Made by a program: the position numbers and the translations under genes. A stretch of 64,000 bases of DNA from G963675935 sp963719005 (GTDB lineage: Bacteria > Planctomycetota > Planctomycetia > Pirellulales > Thermoguttaceae): contig CAVRAR010000014.1 of assembly GCA_963719005.1 (NCBI GenBank), positions 1,240,001 to 1,304,000 of the forward strand, written 5' to 3'. This document shows positions 26,835 through 34,387 of the stretch, in pieces. The stretch's first letter is position 1, and each line of letters begins with the position of its first letter. The notes under the pieces were generated by a model. It worked only from the letters and a program-made list of their open reading frames with translations, was not told where the DNA came from and ran no database searches.

Positions 26835-28851
26835 CTACATCAACAACACTCCCAGCAACGCCAAGAGCCCGAGCGCCATTGCCAGGGCGTAGAACTGCAA
26901 CACGCCGCCCTGCACCGGCCGCAAAGCGGCGCCGAACGCCGAGGGCAGCCGGCCGCAGAAATCGACCAGGGCGTCGATAACGTATCGGTCGAACCAGGCC
27001 GCCAGCCGCGCCACGCCCAAGCAACGGCTGCACAATCAGCATGGAATAAATCGGATCGAAGAAGAACTTGCCGTACGACAGGCTATACAGCCCGAAGATG
27101 TTCATCAAGCCGGCCAAGCCGCGCCGCCTTCTTTCCATTGCCGAGATACACGACCGCCGCGGCCGCGATTCCCAGGATCGTGATCGCCGAGCTGACAGCA
27201 GCGATGCCCCAGTGCTCGGCGCGGAGGCCACGTGGCCGCCGATTTCGACCGGCGCACGGGCCAAGCAGGCCAACGAAGGCGTCGCGGCGAGGAAGTTGGC
27301 AAAGCCGTGCGTCCACTCGAAATATGCCCCCACCACCGCCGCCCCGAACGCCAGCACCACCAGCGGCGCGGTCATCGTGCCCGGCGACTCGTGGGCGTGT
27401 CGGCCGGCCTCGGGCGGAAGCCGTTCGGGGCCATGAAACACCAGGAAGAACGGGCGGAACATGTAGAAATCGATCAAGAACGACGCCTAAGAACAGCGGA
27501 GAGGAGCAGAAGCCCGTAGATTCCGCCCTCGCCGCCGTGGCCGGCCTTATCGGCCAACGCCGCCAGGATAGCGTCCTTGCTCCAGAAACCGGCCAGCGGA
27601 AAAACGCCGGCAATGGACAAGCAGCCGACCAGGAACGTCCAATAAGTGACCGGCAGCCGTCGCCGCAGCCCGCCGAGGCGGCGAATGTCGATCACGCCGC
27701 CGGCAGCGTGCATCACGCTGCCGGCGCCGAGGAACAGCAGGGCCTTGAAAAAGGCGTGCGTCACGAGATGAAACATGCCGGCCGTGACGCCCGCCAGCGT
27801 GCCGACGCCCAGCGCGACGAACATGTAGCCGAGGTGGCTGATCGTCGAGTAGGCCAGGATGCGTTTCAGATCGGTTTGCGTAATGGCGATGATCCCGCCC
27901 AGCAGGGCCGTGATTCCGCCGACGGCCGCCACGGCGTATTGGGCATCGACCGATTGCGGCGAACAGCGGGCTGCAACGGGCAACCATGTACACGCCCGCC
28001 GTGACCATCGTGGCCGCGTGGATCAAGGCGCTCACCGGCGTCGGGCCCTCCATCGCGTCGGGCAGCCACACGTGCAGCGGAAACTGCGCGCTCTTGCCGC
28101 ACGCCCCGGCCAATAGCAGCAGGCAGATCGCCGTGGCTCGCCAGTCGCCGGCCAGCGTGCCGGCCGCCGCAAAGACGCGGTTGAAATCGAGCGTGCCGAA
28201 CGTCGTCCAGATCAGGAAGATGCCCAGGGCGAAACCGACGTCGCCGATGCGGTTCACCAAAAACGCCTTCTTGCCCGCCGCCGCTGCCGCGGGCTTTTCA
28301 TACCAGAAACCGATCAACAGATAACTGCACAGGCCGACCAACTCCCAACCGATGTAAAGCAGGATGAAATTGCTGGCCGAGACCAGCAGGGTCATCGAGA
28401 ACACGAACAGGCTCACGTAGGCGAAGAACCGCCAATAGCCGCGATCGCCGTGCATGTAGCCGATCGAATAGACCGCCACCAGCGACGAGATGCAGGTGAC
28501 CACCGCCAGCATGACGGCCGTCAGCGGGTCGGCCTGCAAGGCGATGTCGATGCGAAAGTCGCCCCAGCCTGCCGGCAGCGTGCCGCCGAGCCGGCTTCGG
28601 CATGGCGTCGGGAATGTTGTACCAGCTCCACAGCCTGACCGCTGCCGGCCTGTAGTGATCCCCCTGCCGTTCGATTTGCTGCTGCACCTGGAACAGCAGC
28701 ACGACGCTGGCGACGAAGCTCAGCAGCAGCGCGGCGACCGTCGGCCAGTGGCTCCGCTCGCGCAGCACCCGCTTGCCAAGACAGCCGTAAGGATCGCGGC
28801 CGCCAAGGGCAGGGCGGGAATCAGGATCAGCAGCGTTTTGACGTCAAACAT
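26835..28851 (-). CDS. nuoL: NADH-quinone oxidoreductase subunit L (several frameshifts)
   Basis: The largest antiporter-like subunit of complex I, with the lateral helix at its C-terminus. It starts at 'MFDVKTLLILIPALPLAAAI' (ATG at 28851). Pieces in different frames carry 'ILLYIGWELVGLCSYLLIGF', 'GKKAFLVNRIGDVGFALGIF', 'SAQFPLHVWLPDAMEGPTPV', 'TQTDLKRILAYSTISHLGYM' and 'PLAGFWSKDAILAAL', all standard NuoL motifs with the key Lys and Glu residues present. Breaks are near 28778, 28590, 27970, 27480, 27100 and 27020. The C-terminus is 'ALGLLALLGVLLM'. nuoK lies upstream with a microrepeat in the gap. Read as one gene with indel errors. Confidence 0.88.
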
Positions 28852-28867
28852 GACACGGTTTCTTGCG

Positions 28868-28903
28868 GTCAATCAACAATCATCAATCGTCAATCATCAA
28901 TTT
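28868..28903. repeat. Tandem CAATCAT-type microrepeat between nuoK and nuoL
   Basis: Five 7-8 bp units (CAATCAA, CAATCAT, CAATCGT, CAATCAT, CAATTT). They fill the 53-base gap after the nuoK stop at 28905-28907. Confidence 0.75.
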
Positions 28904-28904
28904 C

Positions 28905-29354
28905 CTACACTCGTGGTCGATAGTCGGTTTCTTCCGGCGGAATCTCCGGTGCGACGCCTGCGGGCGCCAGATGGGGCAAGGGCTCCATTTGGTCCCCGGG
29001 CGTCTCGGGCAGCGGCTCCTCGTGGAATTCCGGCTGGTTGGCCTCGCGCAGCCCGCGCCACTCGGCGACGTCGAGCTTGCCGCGGCGGTGGAACAGCATC
29101 AGCACCAGCGCCAGCGCGACGGCCGCCTCGCACGCCGCCACGGCGATGATGAACAACACGAGCATCTGGCCGCCGAAGTCGTTGTGAAACCGGCTCCAGG
29201 CCACCAGACTCAGCGACACCCCCTGCAACATGATCTCGGCCGAAAGGAACATCACGATCATGTTCCGCCGGCACACGAAACCGATCAGGCCGACGCCGAA
29301 CAGCACGGCGCCGACCAGCAGGTAGTTGTTCAGCAGTACGAGTTCGTGCGACAT
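28905..29354 (-). CDS. nuoK: NADH-quinone oxidoreductase subunit K with a long C-terminal extension
   Basis: An intact small membrane subunit of complex I with three helices. Family features are 'VCRRNMIVMFLSAEIMLQGV' with the buried Glu, and 'FIIAVAACEAAVALALVLML' with the second conserved Glu. The usual length is about 100 residues; this protein has 149. The extra 50 residues are polar and rich in Pro and Glu ('NQPEFHEEPLPETPGDQMEP'), probably a cytoplasmic tail. There is no palindrome in the tail, unlike other tails in this operon. It sits between nuoJ and nuoL in the normal order. Confidence 0.95.
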   Translation of the reverse strand: MSHELVLLNNYLLVGAVLFGVGLIGFVCRRNMIVMFLSAEIMLQGVSLSLVAWSRFHNDFGGQMLVLFIIAVAACEAAVALALVLMLFHRRGKLDVAEWRGLREANQPEFHEEPLPETPGDQMEPLPHLAPAGVAPEIPPEETDYRPRV

Positions 29355-29407
29355 GGGGAAAACTGAATGTCGAATACCAGAATAACGTAAATGGTGAAAC
29401 GCCGCGA

Positions 29408-29474
29408 AACCGCAAGCGGCTTTCTAATCTTTGATCTCTGTCCCCTGATCCCTGACCTCCGACCTCTGACCCCT
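29408..29474. repeat. Family F hairpin plus tandem repeat forming the nuoJ tail
   Basis: AACCGCAAGCGGCT hairpin (29408-29421) followed by seven units of a TGACCTC/TGATCCC-like 7-mer (29425-29474). In the nuoJ frame the units encode 'QRSEVRDQGTEIKD', and the stop codon lies at the junction with the hairpin. Confidence 0.8.
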
Positions 29475-30169
29475 TTCCACAATCACGGCGGCACCGACCA
29501 ACGCCACCAACAGCAGAGTTCCCGCCACTTCCATCGGCGATCAGGTGCCGGCTGAACAACTCGTCGCCGAAGCGAGCCACGTGTTGCGTCGCGAGAATGT
29601 TCGCGGCCATTGCTTCCTCGGTCGGCGGTGCAATTGGAGCACCCGACGTATCGTTCTTCGCGAAGCGCGCCGCCGATGCTGATCGACAGCACGCCGACGA
29701 TAATCATGCCCACCGCGGCGGAGACCGACGCCTCCCAGCTTACGCGGTCGTACGACGCCTTCCCCTCGGGCTGGGCCAGCATGAGCACGAAGAGGAACGT
29801 GACCAGGATCGCCCCGGCGTAAACCACCACCGTGGCCACGGCGAGGAACTGGGCGCCGGCGAAGAAGAACAGCCCCGCGACACCCAGCAGCGACAGACCG
29901 AACCAGATCGCACAGTAGACCGGATTGCGAAACGTGATCGCGCCGACGGCCGAGATCACCGTGACCGCCGCCAGGATCAGAAACATGCCGTCGGCCATCC
30001 ATTGTCCGAGCAGGGGGAGTTGCGAGCCGCCGAGCCCCAGCGCGATCATGCCCAGCACGATGCCGATTCCGCGTCCCCGCGCGTCGCCCCGCGGCAACAT
30101 CAGCCACAGCGACACGCCGCCGAGCAGAACGGCAACGGCCGGGATCGGGATGGAACGGAAGTCGGGCAT
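29424..30169 (-). CDS. nuoJ: NADH-quinone oxidoreductase subunit J (frameshifts near the 3' end)
   Basis: A five-helix membrane subunit of complex I. Here an N-terminal extension of about 60 residues with two hydrophobic stretches precedes the family core 'ISAVGAITFRNPVYCAIWFG', 'FFFAGAQFLAVATVVVYAGA' and 'LVTFLFVLMLAQPEG'. After 'ALREERYVG' (about 29650) the frame shifts at least twice; the last helix 'AGTLLLVALVGAAVIVERG' is followed by a repeat-encoded tail 'QRSEVRDQGTEIKD' and stop at 29424-29426. The region 'AANILATQHVARFGDELFSR' in another frame belongs to it as well. The breaks look like indel errors, because every family segment is present. Confidence 0.85.
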
Positions 30170-30176
30170 GGAAGGA

Positions 30177-30268
30177 ATTGGGATTAGGGATTAGGGATTA
30201 GGGATTGGAGGTCGAGAAAGAAGTTGTCTGGCAAGCTCTAATCCCTAATCCCCAGTCCCTAATCCCTC
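30177..30268. repeat. Inverted pair of GGGATTA tandem repeats between nuoI and nuoJ
   Basis: GGGATTAGGGATTAGGGATT at 30181-30206 faces its complement CTAATCCCTAATCCC at about 30238-30268, making a large hairpin. The nuoI stop codon (30259-30261) lies within the right block. Confidence 0.85.
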
Positions 30269-30781
30269 CTACTCCGCATCGGTTCGGCGTCTTTGGTTCG
30301 GTCGTAAACGCTCAGCAGCTTCGCTTTGTCGAAGATCATCTCCTCGCGGCTCTTGCCGGAAAGATCGTACAGGCTGGTCAGCTCGATGGCGTCGACCGGG
30401 CAGGCCTCTTCGCACATTCCGCAAAAAATACACCGCAACTCGTCGATTGTGAAGGACTGCGGGTATTTTTCGCGGTCGGGCCAAGGGCTTTCGGCGGCAA
30501 TAATGTCGATGCAATGGGCCGGACAGGCCGTGGCGCAGAGAAAACAGGCGACGCATTTCACCCGGCCCTGCTCGTCCCGATTCAGCCGATGCACGCCGCG
30601 ATAGAGCAGCGGATCGGGAATCTCGTGACGCACCTCGGGCGATTGAACCGTCTTCTTGCGGCGAAAGAAATGACGCAGCGTCGTCGTCAGCCCTTGCAGG
30701 AACAGCAGCAGATACGATCGGCCCAGAGGGCCCCAATCGCGGCGCTTTGATCCATGCGATTTTCCGGTCGTCGGGTTTCAT
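30259..30781 (-). CDS. nuoI: NADH-quinone oxidoreductase subunit I (one frameshift)
   Basis: The 8Fe-ferredoxin subunit of complex I, which carries clusters N6a and N6b. Two motifs are intact: 'CVACFLCATACPAHCIDI' and 'CIFCGMCEEACPVDAIEL'. The N-terminus 'MKPDDRKIAWIK' is in one frame and continues after a single extra base near 30745 (ATCAAAGCGC for expected ATCAAGCGC) into the frame that runs to 30259. The last residues 'RSRRD' and the TAG come from the GGGATTAG repeat block. The start is 5 bases after the nuoH stop. Confidence 0.9.
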
Positions 30782-30786
30782 GGGCG

Positions 30787-31995
30787 CTAAACCGTTGAGC
30801 GATTATGGGAAGGTTTTGCGGTTGGATCGAGTATCGCAATTGCCAGCCAGCAGAGCAGCAGCACCGGCCATCCGACCGCCACCATGCTCCACTGGTCGGG
30901 AAGCCCCAGCAGCCGCGACACCTCGTGGCCGAACTCGATCCAGGCGGCCACGACCACGAAATTCACCAGCCCGCAGGGAATCATCACCTTCCAGCCGAGT
31001 TCCATCAGTTGGTCGAAGCGGAACCGCGGCCAAGTCCAGCGGGCGAACATGAAGAACAAAATGACGGCCATTACTTTGGCCAGCAACACGATCACCCGCA
31101 ACAGCACTTCGATCCAGCCGGTCGCCTCGCCCGAGCCGGTCAGGCCCCAGAGGTGCCAGCCGCCGAGGAAGAGAATCACGATCAGGAACGAGGCCGTAAT
31201 CATGTGCAGGAACTCGGCCACCATGTACATCATCATTTTGACGCCGGAGTATTCGGTGTGGTAGCCGCCGACCAGTTCCTGTTCGGCCTCGGGCAAATCG
31301 AACGGCAGCCGCGCCGCCTCGGCGAAGCCGGCCACGCAGAAGACGACGAAGCCCAGCGGTTGTGCGAACAAGTTCCACACGCCGGTCTGGGCCTGGTGGT
31401 CGATGATCGCATCGAGCCGCAGCGAACCGGTTACGGCCACGACGCCGAGAATTCCCAGGCCCAGCGGCAGTTCGTAGGAGATCAACTGGGCGCTGCTCCG
31501 CATCCCGCCGAGGAAGCTGTACTTGTCGTTGCTGGCCCAGCCGCCCAGCACGACGCCGTAGACGGCGATGCTGCCGACGGCGAAGACGTAAATCATGCCG
31601 ACGTCCAGGTTCGGCGCGACTTCGAGGCGCACCGGCGCCGTGACGCCCCACGAGGCGGGGAAAACCCCAGGCGGAATCGCGCTGCCCAACGGGATGACCG
31701 CGAAGGCGACGATTGCGGCGACGAAAATCGAAATCGGCGCCACGACGAACAACACCCGATCGACCCGACTGGGCGTAAGCTGCTCCTTGAAGAGGAGCTT
31801 CACGCCGTCGGCGATCGGCTGCCCCAGGCCGAAGATGCGGATCTTCGTCAGCGGAATCCCCACGCGGTTCGGCCCAAGCCGATCTTGCACCCACGCGGCG
31901 ATCCAGCGTTCGACCAGCACCAGATACGCCGCGGCGGTCATCAGGCCGGCCACGAGCACGGCGATCTTCAGTAGTGGTTCGAGTACGATGCGCAT
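30787..31995 (-). CDS. nuoH: NADH-quinone oxidoreductase subunit H
   Basis: An intact 402-residue membrane subunit of complex I that forms part of the quinone-binding chamber. Motifs: 'ERWIAAWVQDRLGPNRVGIP', 'QPIADGVKLLFKE', 'GGWASNDKYSFLGGMRSSAQ' and 'FAEAARLPFDLPEAEQELVG' with the conserved acidic residues, then 'EYSGVKMMMYMVAEF'. It is the first gene of the nuoH-N run on the minus strand; nuoA to nuoG are not in the window. A tandem hairpin element (32065-32152) separates it from birA upstream. Confidence 0.96.
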   Translation of the reverse strand: MRIVLEPLLKIAVLVAGLMTAAAYLVLVERWIAAWVQDRLGPNRVGIPLTKIRIFGLGQPIADGVKLLFKEQLTPSRVDRVLFVVAPISIFVAAIVAFAVIPLGSAIPPGVFPASWGVTAPVRLEVAPNLDVGMIYVFAVGSIAVYGVVLGGWASNDKYSFLGGMRSSAQLISYELPLGLGILGVVAVTGSLRLDAIIDHQAQTGVWNLFAQPLGFVVFCVAGFAEAARLPFDLPEAEQELVGGYHTEYSGVKMMMYMVAEFLHMITASFLIVILFLGGWHLWGLTGSGEATGWIEVLLRVIVLLAKVMAVILFFMFARWTWPRFRFDQLMELGWKVMIPCGLVNFVVVAAWIEFGHEVSRLLGLPDQWSMVAVGWPVLLLCWLAIAILDPTAKPSHNRSTV

Positions 31996-32064
31996 AGTAG
32001 TTCGATAAGCATTATTGCATTATTTGCAATTCGGGCAATAGCTCGATGATTAGAGGCAACTTGT

Positions 32065-32152
32065 CGTAGGGCGGATTTCAATCCGCCCCGTATTTGCCAG
32101 GCGGACTAAAGTCCGCCCCGTATTTGCCAGGCGGACTAAAGTCCGCCCTACG
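32065..32152. repeat. Tandem hairpin element, family D copy 1, overlapping the birA stop
   Basis: Three hairpins: GGCGGATTTCAATCCGCC once, then GGCGGACTAAAGTCCGCC twice at a 30-bp spacing. Outer ends CGTAGGG / CCCTACG pair. The birA stop codon TAG (32148-32150, minus strand) is formed by the edge of the element. Confidence 0.92.
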
Positions 32153-33008
32153 GTTCGACATTGCCGGAAAGGAAGGTTTCGACACCGCCGGGTGTTTCCA
32201 GCATGATTGCCCCGTCGGCGGCGATGCCGCGGCACACGCCCGCGATTGTGCGGCTGGTCCAACGCAGCGTCAAGCTCCGGCCGCGCTGCAGGCAGAGCGA
32301 ATCGGCTCGGCCGGCAACCTCTCGAGGGTCTTCGCGCAACTGCGAAAACGTCGCGTCCAAGCGATGCAACAGGTCGATCAGCACTCCGGTCCGATCGTGC
32401 TCGCGGCCCGAGAGATCGCGCAGCGTGGCGGCCGTGTCTTGCAACTCCGCCGGCGCGTCGGCCAACCGGCTGTTCACGTTCAGCCCGATGCCGATCACGT
32501 GCTGTCGGTCGGGCAGCACTTCCACGAGAATGCCGGCCAACTTGCGGTCGCTATCTGGTGGGTGGGGCAGACATTCTTGTCTGCCGCGATGTGCCTGGTC
32601 GTTCCGGCAGACAGGAATGTCTGCCCCACCTTGAGATTGGCCAATGCGGACGCACACGTCGTTCGGCCAATGGATACCGACCTGATGCGTCGACAACAGC
32701 GCGGCGACGCCGTCGACCACGGCCACCGCCGCCGCCAAGGCCAGCAAGGGCGAACGGCTTTCGCCCGCCGCGACGGTCTCCGCATCGATCAAGAGGCTAA
32801 ACGTCAGCGAGCCGGCAGCACTCCACCAGCGGTTCCCTCCGCGTCCGCGGCCGGCCGTCTGTCGGTCGGCCACGACCAGCAGCGGCAAGTCGATCGCCCC
32901 CTGCGCCGCGCACTGGGCCGCCCGATCATTGGTCGAATCGAGCGTGGGATGATACTCCACGCGGGCGATGGAAGTTTCACGCATCACTCGGACGGCGTCA
33001 ATGGTCAT
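32148..33008 (-). CDS. birA: Biotin-[acetyl-CoA-carboxylase] ligase with an in-frame palindrome
   Basis: A catalytic-domain-only (class I) biotin protein ligase, which attaches biotin to acyl-CoA carboxylase carrier domains. The start 'MTIDAVRVMRETSIARVEYH' is chosen from homology; upstream in-frame sequence is not protein-like. Motifs: 'STNDRA', 'ADRQTAGRGRGGNRWWS', 'GIHWPNDV' and 'RKLAGILVE'. Between 'WPNDV' and 'RKLAGIL', normally 4-6 residues apart, about 30 extra residues are encoded by the family A palindrome at 32561-32630 ('GGADIPVC' and 'RQECLPHP'). This joins two motifs of the biotin/AMP site by a long loop; activity is uncertain but the frame is open. Confidence 0.92.
   Translation of the reverse strand: MTIDAVRVMRETSIARVEYHPTLDSTNDRAAQCAAQGAIDLPLLVVADRQTAGRGRGGNRWWSAAGSLTFSLLIDAETVAAGESRSPLLALAAAVAVVDGVAALLSTHQVGIHWPNDVCVRIGQSQGGADIPVCRNDQAHRGRQECLPHPPDSDRKLAGILVEVLPDRQHVIGIGLNVNSRLADAPAELQDTAATLRDLSGREHDRTGVLIDLLHRLDATFSQLREDPREVAGRADSLCLQRGRSLTLRWTSRTIAGVCRGIAADGAIMLETPGGVETFLSGNVEP
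32561..32630. repeat. Palindromic element, family A copy 2, in frame inside birA
   Basis: 25-bp arms 32561-32585 and 32606-32630 (24 of 25 match) with a 20-nt loop. Read in the birA frame the arms give 'GGADIPVCR' and 'GRQECLPHP'. Confidence 0.95.
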
Positions 33009-33043
33009 ATATCCCTTATCGTCTTCTATACCTCCCCTACGCC

Positions 33044-33463
33044 CTATCCATATCCCATTTTTCGCAAATCCTCTTCGGTCAGTCCATGATGGTGTGCCAA
33101 TTCGTGAAGGATTGTGATGCGAATCTGCTTCCGCAGGCTTTCCGTGGAAATCCGGCCCCTGCGGTCGGCGGCCGCACGGAGAATGCCCTCGCGGTAGATG
33201 GTCACCACGTCGGGCATCGTGCCGGAATGCCAAATGCTCTTCTGGCCGATTGGGATGCCGGTGTAGAGGCCGCAGAGGTCGTCGATGTACTCGACGCCGG
33301 TCCGGTCCATCACCTCATCCGAGGGATAATCCTCGACGTGCAAGGGCACCCGTTCGATCAGTTCGTGGATCGTCGGCGGCAAACGCTCGAGCACCCATTC
33401 GAAATGCTCGTCGAAGCGGCGTCGCTGTTGCGGATTCAAGGGGTCGGCTCCGGATCGGATCAT
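33044..33463 (-). CDS. Zincin-like metallopeptidase (DUF1025 type)
   Basis: A 139-residue soluble protein with 'ITILHELAHHHGLTEEDL' near the C-terminus, the HExxH zinc motif in the form typical of the small DUF1025 metallopeptidase family. The N-terminal part 'FEWVLERLPPTIHELIERVP' and the middle 'LCGLYTGIPIG' fit the same family. The substrate is unknown. It lies 35 bases upstream of birA on the same strand and may be co-transcribed with it. Confidence 0.85.
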   Translation of the reverse strand: MIRSGADPLNPQQRRRFDEHFEWVLERLPPTIHELIERVPLHVEDYPSDEVMDRTGVEYIDDLCGLYTGIPIGQKSIWHSGTMPDVVTIYREGILRAAADRRGRISTESLRKQIRITILHELAHHHGLTEEDLRKMGYG

Positions 33464-33639
33464 TCTGGGGCGAGGGGGACGAACGATAGTTATCGTGCAT
33501 TTGAGGCAAAATGGCCAGCCCAGGGATTCTACCTTTCCTTTGCGCGCAATAATCCGGTGTCAAATTCCTACTTGACTGGCGAGAGCGTTATGCTATAAGT
33601 TGGCTTTCCTCCCCGTTTCACCATCAACCCAATACTCCC

Positions 33640-34233
33640 ATGAACGAACCAAACCTGACTCAAATCAAGGACACAACGGCCAATCCCGCGCCGTTGGGCC
33701 TGCTTGGATTCGGTATGACGACCGTGTTGCTCAACCTGCACAACGCGGGCTTCTTTGACCTCAACAGCATGATTCTGGCGATGGGAATATGTTACGGCGG
33801 ACTGGCGCAAGTCATCGCGGGCAGCATGGAATGGAAGAAAGGCAACACCTTTGCCGCCACCGCCTTCCTTTCCTACGGCCTCTTCTGGCTCTCGTTCGTG
33901 ACCTTGGTCATCCTGTCGAAGTCTGGCTGGGCCGCGGTGTCCGATGAAACAGCCGTGGCCGCCTACCTGGCCATGTGGGGAATTTTCACCGCCGTCATGT
34001 TCGTTGGCACCTTGCGGCTCAACCGCGCGTTGCAAGTGGTGTTTGGCACGCTGGCGATCTTGTTCTTTCTGCTGGCCTACGGCGATTACTACCACGCCAG
34101 CGCCGGCTTCAAACATTTCACCGGCTACGAAGGAGTGTTCTGCGGCTTTTCCGCAGTTTACACCGGACTGGCGCAGGTGCTGAACGAAGTCTATGGCAAA
34201 GTCGTGCTGCCGCTCGGCGTGGTGAGAAAATAG
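33640..34233 (+). CDS. satP: Acetate/succinate transporter of the GPR1/FUN34/YaaH family
   Basis: A 197-residue, six-helix membrane protein with the family signature 'NPAPLGLLGFGMTTVLLNLH' at residues 14-33, then 'GGLAQVIAGSMEWKKGNTF' and the C-terminal 'GYEGVFCGFSAVYTGLAQVL'. These proteins take up acetate or succinate with protons or form hexameric channels. It stands alone, divergent from the metallopeptidase gene. No acs or ackA gene is near, so the substrate is from family knowledge. The gene is intact. Confidence 0.9.
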   Translation: MNEPNLTQIKDTTANPAPLGLLGFGMTTVLLNLHNAGFFDLNSMILAMGICYGGLAQVIAGSMEWKKGNTFAATAFLSYGLFWLSFVTLVILSKSGWAAVSDETAVAAYLAMWGIFTAVMFVGTLRLNRALQVVFGTLAILFFLLAYGDYYHASAGFKHFTGYEGVFCGFSAVYTGLAQVLNEVYGKVVLPLGVVRK

Positions 34234-34335
34234 TTTCCACAGCCGTGAAATGCCCCCACGCGTTGCCACAGCCTCCGCGGCACGTCCGGTGATTGTGTTC
34301 TCCGCGTGCGTCCGGTATTCTAACCGTTGGCAATG

Positions 34336-34364
34336 TCCCCCGCGACCGCACTCGCGGGGCGTTT
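34336..34364. repeat. Single-arm palindrome, family H, in the leader of the 949-residue gene
   Basis: CCCCCGCGACCGCACTCGCG and flanks match one arm of the doublet at 49745-49826. Only one arm is present. It ends 23 bases before the ATG at 34388. Confidence 0.75.
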
Positions 34365-34387
34365 CTCCGTATTGAGAGGAGTTGGCA

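Noticed and set aside
30177..30206. GGGATTA units as telomere-like sequence
   Set aside because: Only three to four units in an internal operon gap; related arrays with other units occur at other gene ends.
32065..32152. 30-bp periodic repeats as a CRISPR array
   Set aside because: There is no unique spacer; the period comes from tandem hairpins, and the same layout recurs at 59693-59777.
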